From Caballeronia pedi (GTDB lineage Bacteria > Pseudomonadota > Gammaproteobacteria > Burkholderiales > Burkholderiaceae), in assembly GCF_001544915.2 (NCBI RefSeq), contig NZ_FCOE02000054.1:1-45894 (forward strand): 45,894 nt of DNA. Reading direction: 5' to 3'. Both the position numbers and the translations under genes were made by a program. Below are positions 7,816-15,469 of this stretch, in pieces (position 1 is the first letter of the stretch; every line of letters begins with the position of its first letter). The notes under the pieces were generated by a model that was not told the DNA's origin, searched no databases, and was given only the letters and a program-made list of their open reading frames with translations.

Positions 7816-9294
7816 ATGGAACATTATCGTCACTACGTCGACGGTGCAGACCTCGATCCTGCAACGGGCGAATGGTTTGCGAGCGAAAGCCCCTTTACGG
7901 GCGAGCCGTGGGCGCAAATCGCGCGAGGCGATGCAGCCGACGCCGAGCGTGCGGTCGATGCCGCGCATCGCGCGTTCGCGTCGGGCGAGTGGCCGTCGCT
8001 GACGGCCAGCGCTCGCGGTCTGTTGCTGCATCGCGTCGCGGATCTTGTCGCTCGCGACGCCGCGAAGCTCGCCGAAATCGAGGTTCGGGACAACGGCAAG
8101 TTGTACTCCGAGATGCACGCGCAACTGAGCTACATCCCTCAATGGTTCCGTTACTACGGCGGCCTCGCGGACAAAGTACAGGGCAGCGTCATTCCGCTCG
8201 ACAAGAAGGGCTACTTCAACTACACGCGGCATGAACCGCTCGGCGTCGTGACCATCATCACGCCGTGGAATTCACCGCTGATGTTGCTGACCTGGAAGCT
8301 CGCCCCGGCGCTCGCCGCGGGGTGCACGGTGGTCATCAAGCCTTCCGAGTTCACCTCGGCGTCGACGCTCGAATTCGTGCGGCTATTCGAAGAAGCCGGC
8401 TTTCCGCGCGGCGTCGTCAACGTCGTGACGGGCTACGGCAATGAAGTGGGCGCGGCGCTCGTGTCGCATCCGCTGGTGCGCAAGATCACGTTCACCGGTG
8501 CGGACTCGACGGGCCGGCGCATCAACGAGCAGGCCGCCCGCGATTTGAAGCATGTAGGGCTCGAACTGGGCGGCAAGTCTCCGAACATCGTCTTCGCCGA
8601 CGCCAATATCGACGATGCCGTCAACGGCGCCGTCTCGGGCATCTTCGCGGCAACGGGTCAGACGTGTATCGCCGGCTCGCGGTTGCTGGTGCAGAAGTCG
8701 GTTCACAATGAAGTGGTCGATCGTGTCGTGGCGCTCGCGAAAACCGCGCGCATGGGCGATCCGATGAGCCCGGAGACGCAAGTCGGTCCCATCACGACGC
8801 GCCCCCAATACGACAAGGTGCTTTCTTATATCGGCATCGCGCGGGAAGAAGGGGCGAGTCTCGCGCTGGGTGGCCGGAAAGCGGCGCGGGCTGAATGCGG
8901 AGACGGATGGTTCATCGAACCGACGATCTTCACGGGCGTTACGAACGACATGCGCATCGCACAGGAAGAAGTGTTCGGTCCGGTGCTGTCCGTGATTCCG
9001 TTCGACGACGAGGAAGACGCGGTCGCCATCGCCAACGATGTCCGGTTCGGGCTGGGCGCAGGCGTCTGGACGAGTGACATCGGACGCGCTTTTCGCATGG
9101 CCGAACGCATTCAGTCCGGCACTGTCTGGGTCAATACCTACCGCGCAGTCAGCTACATGTCGCCATTTGGCGGATACAAGGACTCGGGCCTTGGCCGCGA
9201 GAACGGCATCGACGCGATCAACGACTTCCTGCAGACGAAGAGCGTCTGGATCAATACGGGAGCGAAGACGGGCAATCCATTCGTGATTCGCTGA
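7816..9294 (+). CDS. NAD(P)-dependent aldehyde dehydrogenase
   Basis: This 492-residue enzyme of the ALDH superfamily oxidises an aldehyde to its acid. All core residues are present: Asn152 in ITPWNSP, Lys175 in VVIKPSE, FTG at 226-228 for cofactor binding, the general base Glu250 in LELGGKSPN, and the nucleophile Cys284 in GQTCIAGSR. EEVFGPVLSV and PFGGYKDSGLGRENG are the usual C-terminal motifs. An AGGAG stands 6-7 bases before the ATG. Because it follows the split decarboxylase directly, its likely substrate is the aldehyde that enzyme releases (inferred). The sequence resembles general betaine/phenylacetaldehyde-type ALDHs, so the residues alone do not fix substrate. It converges with the LysR gene at 9311. 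Confidence 0.93.
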   Translation: MEHYRHYVDGADLDPATGEWFASESPFTGEPWAQIARGDAADAERAVDAAHRAFASGEWPSLTASARGLLLHRVADLVARDAAKLAEIEVRDNGKLYSEMHAQLSYIPQWFRYYGGLADKVQGSVIPLDKKGYFNYTRHEPLGVVTIITPWNSPLMLLTWKLAPALAAGCTVVIKPSEFTSASTLEFVRLFEEAGFPRGVVNVVTGYGNEVGAALVSHPLVRKITFTGADSTGRRINEQAARDLKHVGLELGGKSPNIVFADANIDDAVNGAVSGIFAATGQTCIAGSRLLVQKSVHNEVVDRVVALAKTARMGDPMSPETQVGPITTRPQYDKVLSYIGIAREEGASLALGGRKAARAECGDGWFIEPTIFTGVTNDMRIAQEEVFGPVLSVIPFDDEEDAVAIANDVRFGLGAGVWTSDIGRAFRMAERIQSGTVWVNTYRAVSYMSPFGGYKDSGLGRENGIDAINDFLQTKSVWINTGAKTGNPFVIR

Positions 9295-9310
9295 GTTGAA
9301 GCTCGGCAGG

Positions 9311-10237
9311 CTAGGCAGTCCCGGCTTGCGTGTCCGGCCTGCGAGTGGCCGCAGCAAAGAACTCGGTCAGATAGCGCAGCGCCGTTTCGCTGACCGGGTT
9401 GCCCGTGTCATTCCGCCAGGCAAGCACAAGCTCCGCATGGACGGCGTGCGCCTCGACCAATGGCCGGAAGATCACGTTGTCGAAGTGGATGCTTTCGGCC
9501 GATCGCGGAACGAGCGCCACGCCCAGGTCCGCGCCGACCAGAGCCAGGATCGAATGCGTCTGGGTGACGTGCTGCGTCTCCGCCACGCGCACGTTCATGG
9601 CCTGGAGAAGCCCCGTGATCAGTCCATGAAAATACGCACCCTCGACGGGCGGATAGGTAATGAGACTTTCGCCGGCGAGATCAGCGACGGCAACACTCGG
9701 TCGTTGCGAAAGGCGATGCTCCTTCGCCACGGCAAGCACCAGCGGTTCGCGAAACACACAGACAGAGCGCACGCCACGTTCGAGGATCGGCGGTCGCGAT
9801 AACCCTATGTCGATCTGCTGCAAACGCAGTGCGTCGAGTTGCTGCGCCGACGTCATTTCACGCAGCGTCAGCGACACGCTCGGCATTCGCTCGCGAAGCA
9901 GCTTCACGAATCGCGGCAGGAACTGATAGCTCGATGCCGCGGTGAAACCGATGGTCAGGGAACCCTCGTCGCCTGATGCGATGCGTCTCGCGTCGATCAC
10001 AGCCGCATTCGTTTGCCCGACGATCAGTCTCGCCGAGCGCGCAAACGCAGCGCCCGCAGCAGTGAGACGGATGTTGCGGCCACCACGATCGAACAGGTCG
10101 AAGTCGAGCGCATGTTCGAGCGCCTGAATGTGCCGGGTAAGCGGCGGCTGCGTCATGTTCAGGTGCTCGGCCGCGCGTCTGAAGTTCATTTCGTCGACGA
10201 CCGCGAGGAAGCAGCGCAACTGGATATAGGTAATCAT
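9311..10237 (-). CDS. LysR-family transcriptional regulator
   Basis: This 308-residue LysR-type regulator has its HTH at 1-60 (ITYIQLRCFLAVVDEMNF, then QPPLTRHIQALEHALD) and an effector-binding domain from about residue 90. It is divergent from the Ldh-type dehydrogenase gene at 10340. The 102-base gap begins with a textbook LysR box (10237-10257) that touches its own start codon. This strongly suggests self-repression and activation of the dehydrogenase-transporter-dehydratase operon by a substrate-derived inducer. Confidence 0.92.
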   Translation of the reverse strand: MITYIQLRCFLAVVDEMNFRRAAEHLNMTQPPLTRHIQALEHALDFDLFDRGGRNIRLTAAGAAFARSARLIVGQTNAAVIDARRIASGDEGSLTIGFTAASSYQFLPRFVKLLRERMPSVSLTLREMTSAQQLDALRLQQIDIGLSRPPILERGVRSVCVFREPLVLAVAKEHRLSQRPSVAVADLAGESLITYPPVEGAYFHGLITGLLQAMNVRVAETQHVTQTHSILALVGADLGVALVPRSAESIHFDNVIFRPLVEAHAVHAELVLAWRNDTGNPVSETALRYLTEFFAAATRRPDTQAGTA

Positions 10238-10257
10238 TGATACAGAATAAGTATCAA
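10237..10257. promoter_or_regulatory. LysR operator: TTGATAC-N7-GTATCAA
   Basis: Perfect 7-base inverted repeat around a 7-base AT-rich centre, containing the centred LysR motif T-N11-A. Its first base is also the first base of the LysR start codon, and it lies 83 bases upstream of the divergent dehydrogenase start, a normal activator position. No other palindrome this good was seen in this gap. Confidence 0.75.
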
Positions 10258-10339
10258 CCGATTCCCAAGCAAGCCTTTTCGGTATCGGAATTCATCGCTA
10301 TCGTGGTGCATCAACTGGCAACCACACGCGCTCCGACCT

Positions 10340-11416
10340 ATGTCCACCATCGAAACCGCTGAAGCAATCCGCCGCTCCGACAAGGCGCTCACCCTGCTGG
10401 CCGACAGTCTCTTGCGCGCGGCGGGCCTGGAAAGCGAGAAGGCGCGCGCTGTCGCCGATCTGCTCGTTCTCACCGACATGATGGGGCGCTCGACGCATGG
10501 TCTCGCTCAGTGCAGCCCCTACCTCGACGAACTCGCGAGCGGGAGGATGACGGCCGCAGGGCGGCCGGAAGTCGTGCGCGACCTGGGCGCCACCGTCGTA
10601 TGGGACGGCAACTATCTTCCCGGCTTGTGGCTCATGCAGGAAGCGCTATCGCTCGGTTTCGAGCGCATTCCCGAATGCGGCGTCTTTACCTTCTCGATGC
10701 GCAGAAGCCATCACATCGGCTGTCTCGCCGCGCTCGCGAAGCAGGCCACCGACCGGGGCTACTACGCGATGATCGCGTCTTCCGGTCCTCACACGAAACT
10801 CGTCGCGCCGTTCGGCGGCAAGCAGGGGCTGTTCAGCCCGAATCCGTTCGCGTTCGCTTTTCCGACGACCCGCTTTCCCGTGCTGGTCGATACCTGCGCA
10901 TCGATCACGACCGTTTCGATGACGCGCCAGAAAGCGGCGGCGGGCGAGCAGTTCGATCACGCATGGCTTCTCGATTCCGAGGGCAAGCCGACGCGTGATC
11001 CCGGCGTCATGGAACGCAGCGAGCGCAAGGGCAGCCTGATGTTGCTCGGCGGAGCGGATTCGGGCCACAAGGGATTCGGTCTCGCATTGATGATCGAAGC
11101 ACTGACGCAGGGTTTATCGGGCTTCGGACGCATGGACGCGCCGACGCGCTGGGGCGCGAGCGTCTATCTGCAGATCATCGATCCGGCGGCATTTGCGGGC
11201 GCGGAAGCGTCGATTGCGCAGATGGACTTCTTCGTTGCGCAGTGTCATGCCAACGATCCAATCGACCCCGCACAGCCCGTGCGGCTTCCCGGTGAACAGG
11301 CTTCGCGCAACATCGAACAGAGCCGCCGTGACGGCATTCTTCTGTCGCCTTCGACGGTTGCCGCACTGAGGCGCTGGGCTTCGAAACTCGATGTCGATGA
11401 CCGCATTCTCGTGTGA
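10340..11416 (+). CDS. Ldh-family (malate/L-lactate, ComC-like) NAD(P)-dependent 2-hydroxyacid dehydrogenase
   Basis: This 358-residue oxidoreductase belongs to the malate/L-lactate dehydrogenase family (Ldh_2), which includes ureidoglycolate dehydrogenase, 2,3-diketogulonate reductase and the sulfolactate dehydrogenase ComC. These interconvert a 2-hydroxy acid and a 2-oxo acid with NAD(P). Visible signatures are the active-site His in GRSTHGLAQ (about 50-58), FTFSMRRSHHIGCLAALA (with the second conserved His), SPNPFAFAFP and the ADSGHKGFGLALMIEAL segment near 235-252. No good Shine-Dalgarno precedes the ATG. It heads a three-gene operon with an acid transporter and an acid-sugar dehydratase, so it may oxidise or reduce an acid-sugar derivative. 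Another possibility is that it feeds the 2-oxo acid decarboxylase encoded at 6648-7783. Confidence 0.85.
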   Translation: MSTIETAEAIRRSDKALTLLADSLLRAAGLESEKARAVADLLVLTDMMGRSTHGLAQCSPYLDELASGRMTAAGRPEVVRDLGATVVWDGNYLPGLWLMQEALSLGFERIPECGVFTFSMRRSHHIGCLAALAKQATDRGYYAMIASSGPHTKLVAPFGGKQGLFSPNPFAFAFPTTRFPVLVDTCASITTVSMTRQKAAAGEQFDHAWLLDSEGKPTRDPGVMERSERKGSLMLLGGADSGHKGFGLALMIEALTQGLSGFGRMDAPTRWGASVYLQIIDPAAFAGAEASIAQMDFFVAQCHANDPIDPAQPVRLPGEQASRNIEQSRRDGILLSPSTVAALRRWASKLDVDDRILV

Positions 11417-11478
11417 CGGACTGGCGCATAAGCCGGCAAGCCACGAACCAAAACCAATAGACGGAGACAGGCGAAATC

Positions 11479-12798
11479 ATGAAGGACGACGCAAGCGCGG
11501 CGGCTCTGCCGCAACAACTGGCAAGAACCGAGGGACGGACGAACGTCCGCTGGATGATGCTCGGCCTGGTTTTCATCGGCACGATCATCAATTATCTGGA
11601 CCGCGCGAACATGTCGGTCGTCGCGCCGCTGATCTCGAAAGAGTTCAGCATATCGCCCGTGGCGATGGGCTTTCTCTTCTCCGCATTTTCGTGGGCGTTT
11701 GCAATCTCCACGATTCCGGGCGGATATCTGCTCGACCGCTTCGGCACGAAACTCGTCTACGGACTCTGTCTGACCGCCTGGTCGCTTGCGACGACGCTGC
11801 AGATTCTCGCGGGCGGATTCGCGTCGCTGTTCGGTCTGCGCTTTGGCGTCGGCGCTGCCGAGGCGCCCGCGTTTCCGGCGAACAACAAGGTCGCCACGTC
11901 GTGGTTTCCCCAACGCGAGATCGGCGTCGCGGGAAGCGTCTGCTCGATGGGCATCTATCTCGGCACGGCGCTTCTCACGCCTGTGGAGTTCTACATCGCC
12001 GAGCGTTATGGATGGCGCGGCGTGTTTCTGTCGTCGGGTGTCGTCGGACTGATCTGGGCGGTGGTCTGGTTTCTGTTCTATCGCGAGCCCGGCAACAGCA
12101 AGCTCGCGAACAGGCAGGAGCTCGACTACATTCAGCAAGGCAAGGCCGCGGGCAGCCCGGCAGGCAAAAGCGCTGGCTTCCGTTGGGAACACTGCCTGAA
12201 GCTGCTGAGCTTTCGCCAGATGTGGGGCGTGTGCATCGGCAAGTTCGCCGCGACCACGACGCTTTACTTCTTCCTCACGTGGTTTCCGACCTATCTCATT
12301 CAGGCTCGCGGCATGACCATGCTGCATGCCGGCGCGGCGGCGATTGGCCCGTATCTCGCGGCGGCGGCCGGCGTGATGTTCGGCGGCTGGTGGGGCGACT
12401 GGATGGTTCGCAAAGGCTTTTCGGTGACGTTCGCGCGCAAGCTTCCGATGGTCATCGGCCTCCTGCTGACGGGTTCGATCGTCCTTGCAAACTTCACGAC
12501 GTCGAATTCGATCGTCATGGTCATCCTGTGTTTCGCCTTCTTCGCACAGGGCATGTCATCGACGACCTGGGTGATCCTTTCCGAAATTTCGCCATTGAAG
12601 CTGGTGGGCATGACGGGAAGCATCGCGAGCTTCGCAAGTAATATCGCCGGCATCGTCACACCGATCACCATCGGCTTCATCGTTCAGAAGACGGGATCGT
12701 TCGAATGGGCGCTCGGCTTCTGCGCGATCGTGTCTCTTGTCGGGGTGCTTTCGTACACCCTGCTCATGGGTCCGGTCAAGCGGCTGGAAGTCGAGTGA
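11479..12798 (+). CDS. MFS transporter, anion:cation symporter (ACS) family, acid-sugar type
   Basis: This 439-residue major facilitator protein of the inner membrane has about twelve hydrophobic segments. The first loop carries NYLDRANMSV and the ACS-type motif GGYLLDRFGTK after the second helix, both typical of hexuronate, glucarate and galactonate symporters. The Shine-Dalgarno GGAGACAGG is clear. It lies 62 bases after the dehydrogenase gene and 49 bases before the enolase-superfamily dehydratase gene, which implies import of the acid those enzymes use. A glucarate/galactarate-like substrate is the simplest guess from the neighbouring dehydratase, but ACS transporters also carry phthalate, tartrate and other organic anions. 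Confidence 0.9.
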   Translation: MKDDASAAALPQQLARTEGRTNVRWMMLGLVFIGTIINYLDRANMSVVAPLISKEFSISPVAMGFLFSAFSWAFAISTIPGGYLLDRFGTKLVYGLCLTAWSLATTLQILAGGFASLFGLRFGVGAAEAPAFPANNKVATSWFPQREIGVAGSVCSMGIYLGTALLTPVEFYIAERYGWRGVFLSSGVVGLIWAVVWFLFYREPGNSKLANRQELDYIQQGKAAGSPAGKSAGFRWEHCLKLLSFRQMWGVCIGKFAATTTLYFFLTWFPTYLIQARGMTMLHAGAAAIGPYLAAAAGVMFGGWWGDWMVRKGFSVTFARKLPMVIGLLLTGSIVLANFTTSNSIVMVILCFAFFAQGMSSTTWVILSEISPLKLVGMTGSIASFASNIAGIVTPITIGFIVQKTGSFEWALGFCAIVSLVGVLSYTLLMGPVKRLEVE

Positions 12799-12847
12799 CG
12801 CCGGCGCTCTGTTCAATCGAATCAACAATCAGTCAGAGGTGAAGTAA

Positions 12848-13972
12848 ATGGCGCATCACGACGACAAGATCAGGCACGTCGAGATTTCTCTCATTCAGGT
12901 CCCGCTGAAAAACGCCGTCAGCGACGCGAAGGTATTGACCGGCCGCCAGCAGCCGCTTTCGCATGTGGCGGTGTTGACCGCCGACATCGAGACCGTTCAC
13001 GGCGCGCGCGGCTTCGGCTTCAGCTACACGTTGCGCGCGGGAAGCGCGGCAATCTTCGCTCACGCTCGGGAACTGGCGCCCTTCCTGATCGACGAGGACC
13101 CTAACGATATCGGCCGGCTTTGGGAAAAGCTCGCGTGGCAAGGCGCATCGATCGGTCGCAGCGGCCTCGCCGTGCAGGCGATCGCGGCTTTCGATACGGC
13201 GTTGTGGGACCTCAAGGCGAAGCGCGTCGAACTGTCCATCGGCAAGTTTCTCGGCTGCTACAGGACGGCGATTCCCTGCTACAACACGTCAGGCGGATAC
13301 TTGAACGCCACGCTGGATGAAGTCCTGCGTAACGTGGATACGTCGCTGGACAAAGGTCTCGGCGGCATCAAACTGAAGGTGGGGCAGCCGGATTTGTCGA
13401 AGGACATCGAGCGCGTGCGCGCGGTGCGAAAGCACGTCGGCGACAGCGTGCCCATCATGGTCGACGCCAATCAGCAGTGGGACTATACGACCGCCTTGCG
13501 CGCCGGCTGCGAACTCGACGAGTTCAATCTCGTCTGGCTCGAAGAACCGCTGAGCGCATACGATTACGCGGGACACGCGCGACTGGCGGAGAAGCTCAAG
13601 ACGCCCATCGCCACGGGCGAAATGCTCAGCAGCGTGGCCGAAGTGCAGAATCTGATCGAACAGCGCTCAGTCACGTTCCTTCAGCCCGACGTTCCGCGCG
13701 TCGGCGGCTTCACGCCGTTTCTCAGGATCATGGCTCAGGCCGAACAGCACCGGCTCAAGCTCGCGCCGCATTTCGTCATGGAGCAGCATGTCCATGTGGC
13801 GGCGGCGTTTCAGAACGAGACGTGGGTCGAGCACATCGAATGGCTGGAGCCGATGTTCAACGAACGCCTCGAGATCAAGGACGGGTTGATGTATTTGCCG
13901 ACTCGGCCGGGTGTCGGGTTCAGTTTGTCCGGGCAAGCGCTCGAGTGGCGCGTGGCGCACGCGCGCGTCTGA
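12848..13972 (+). CDS. Enolase-superfamily acid-sugar dehydratase, L-talarate/galactarate dehydratase-like
   Basis: This 374-residue enzyme of the mandelate racemase subgroup has an N-terminal capping domain and a C-terminal barrel. Catalytic and metal residues are visible: Lys175 and Lys177 in GGIKLKVG, Asp206 and Asn208 in VDANQQW, Glu232 in WLEEPL, Glu258 in ATGEML and His308 in LAPHFVMEQH. The pattern and spacing match L-talarate/galactarate dehydratase, in which the KxK lysine and the histidine abstract the proton. Expected reaction: dehydration of an acid sugar to a 2-keto-3-deoxy acid. It is the last gene of the operon and converges with the transglutaminase-like gene over 34 bases. 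D-tartrate or another diacid is a possible alternative substrate. Confidence 0.88.
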   Translation: MAHHDDKIRHVEISLIQVPLKNAVSDAKVLTGRQQPLSHVAVLTADIETVHGARGFGFSYTLRAGSAAIFAHARELAPFLIDEDPNDIGRLWEKLAWQGASIGRSGLAVQAIAAFDTALWDLKAKRVELSIGKFLGCYRTAIPCYNTSGGYLNATLDEVLRNVDTSLDKGLGGIKLKVGQPDLSKDIERVRAVRKHVGDSVPIMVDANQQWDYTTALRAGCELDEFNLVWLEEPLSAYDYAGHARLAEKLKTPIATGEMLSSVAEVQNLIEQRSVTFLQPDVPRVGGFTPFLRIMAQAEQHRLKLAPHFVMEQHVHVAAAFQNETWVEHIEWLEPMFNERLEIKDGLMYLPTRPGVGFSLSGQALEWRVAHARV

Positions 13973-14006
13973 CTGATTCCGTCATGTGCGCAGTGCTCCT
14001 GGCCCA

Positions 14007-14987
14007 CTACGGACGTTCGCCGACAGATGCCGGCTGCGCCTGTTGTTCGATTCGCCGCACGCTGACGCGGACGTCCATGCTCATGAAGTCCTGCGCGTCA
14101 CCGAGCCAGGAACCGCACACGGGCGCCGCCTGTTCGGGCTTGCGCGTGAACGCCACGCGGATCAGGTCAGTGCCGCCGACCAGTGAGTTGGTCGGATCGT
14201 ATGGCACCCAGCCGGCTCCTGGCAAAAAGACGTGCAACCATGCATGGGTCGCGCCGGCGCCCGCCACGAGCGGCTCGTCGCGGCTTTCGACCTGTCGCGC
14301 GCCCTGCTGCAGTCCCGTATTGCGTACCGCTGGGGGAGCCGGCGTGTCGAGCGCCTGATCGTACAGATACCCCGACACGAAGCGCGCGGCCAAGCCCAGC
14401 CCGCGCACCGTCTCCATCATCAGCAGCGCGAAATCCCGACAGGTGCCACTGTGCCTGTTCAGTGTCTCGGATGGACGCTGGGTGCCCATGGCGTCACGCG
14501 ACTGGTACTGGAAATCGCTGCGGATGGCTGTGTTGATATTGGCCAGGATGTCGCGCGTGTGGGTGGTGCCGCGGCGGGGGAGAAACTGCGCCACCCAGTC
14601 GCGCAGCACGGGCTGATCGTCTGGATATTGCGGCGGCAGGAAGGGCGCCAGGTCGAGCCGATCCTCGTCGGTATACTGGAACGGATAGTTCTCGGCTTCG
14701 GGCGCCACCGGCAACTCCAGATTCTTGACGCCGAAATGCTCGATCACGAAGCGCGCGTGGAATTCCAGCGTTTCGGCGGGCACCCGTGGCTCGACGATCG
14801 CGACCGAATTGGAGAACACGTCCTGCATCCAGAACTGTGTGCTGTGCGGCGACACCGCCAGTGTCGCCGACAGCACACGGATGTCGTGCGCGGCGCGCGG
14901 CCGGAACATCACGCGGTGCGGGGAAAACTCCACTGGCTTGCTGTAGCGATAGGTCGTGACGTGCTCGACTTCGAGAAAGACGGACAT
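14007..14987 (-). CDS. Transglutaminase-like cysteine protease family protein
   Basis: This 326-residue protein has the bacterial transglutaminase N-terminal beta domain (VEHVTTYRYSKPVEFSPH at the start) followed by a transglutaminase core. The catalytic triad is visible: Cys183 in HSGTCRDFALLM, His248 in THAWLHVFLP and Asp264 in VPYDPTNS. No signal peptide is seen, so it is probably cytoplasmic. I start at the ATG giving MSVFLEVEH; upstream in-frame codons overlap the cytochrome gene and are not family-like. It lies 43 bases after the cytochrome c gene on the same strand, so it may be the last gene of the copper-oxidase operon, although a functional link is not obvious. Relatives often sit in ATP-grasp/alpha-E peptide clusters, which are not present here. 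Confidence 0.9.
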   Translation of the reverse strand: MSVFLEVEHVTTYRYSKPVEFSPHRVMFRPRAAHDIRVLSATLAVSPHSTQFWMQDVFSNSVAIVEPRVPAETLEFHARFVIEHFGVKNLELPVAPEAENYPFQYTDEDRLDLAPFLPPQYPDDQPVLRDWVAQFLPRRGTTHTRDILANINTAIRSDFQYQSRDAMGTQRPSETLNRHSGTCRDFALLMMETVRGLGLAARFVSGYLYDQALDTPAPPAVRNTGLQQGARQVESRDEPLVAGAGATHAWLHVFLPGAGWVPYDPTNSLVGGTDLIRVAFTRKPEQAAPVCGSWLGDAQDFMSMDVRVSVRRIEQQAQPASVGERP

Positions 14988-15030
14988 GTGCGACCTCGGC
15001 CGGGCGCGAGAACATTCGATCAAGATACCA

Positions 15031-15468
15031 TCATTGGTGCACGACGTAGCGCCAGAGCGCCATGCATTGCGCATCGGCAATCCGATAGCGGGGCATCGAC
15101 TTGCGAAGCAGGACGCCCGCCGGGTCGACACCCTCTCTGACCGCACGGCAGAAGGCCGTCGCGTCATAGTGACTGATCGGCCCTCCACGGCGCTGTGTCG
15201 CGGCGAGCAGGGAGTCGTGCGTCAGCGGTGGCGCAAAGGCTGCCGCCGTCGGCGTGCCTGCATGACAACTGACGCATCGAGTCGTCCAGGCAGGCAACGG
15301 GCGATCGTCGTCGCGCAGATGCGCGGACATCGGCTGCTGTCCGTTGAATATCGCACAGCCCAGGTTGGCGGGTTCGCACGCGGCCTGCGCATGTGCGGAA
15401 GGTGTCATCGCGACAAGGGCAAGTCCGATCGCGGCGGTTCGCGTCACAGAGCGAAATGGCCGCGCCAT
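15031..15468 (-). CDS. Periplasmic mono-haem cytochrome c
   Basis: This 145-residue protein has a cleavable signal peptide (about 1-28, ending SAHAQA) and one haem-binding site, CVSCH at 65-69. Met125 in KSMPRYRIAD is the likely sixth ligand, followed by the ALWRYV helix that closes small cytochrome c folds. Extra cysteines at 31, 38, 107 and 135 may form disulfides. The start is one base after the stop of the galactose-oxidase-like gene, so the two are tightly coupled. It may accept electrons from, or supply them to, the copper oxidase or its radical cofactor; known galactose oxidases use oxygen and need no cytochrome. That partnership is inferred from position only. Confidence 0.85.
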   Translation of the reverse strand: MARPFRSVTRTAAIGLALVAMTPSAHAQAACEPANLGCAIFNGQQPMSAHLRDDDRPLPAWTTRCVSCHAGTPTAAAFAPPLTHDSLLAATQRRGGPISHYDATAFCRAVREGVDPAGVLLRKSMPRYRIADAQCMALWRYVVHQ

Positions 15469-15469
15469 T

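Noticed and set aside
6648..9294. Naming the split decarboxylase as sulfopyruvate or phosphonopyruvate decarboxylase outright
   Set aside because: No phosphonate mutase, phosphonatase, sulfonate transport or coenzyme M gene is nearby. The residues fix the ThDP role but not the substrate.
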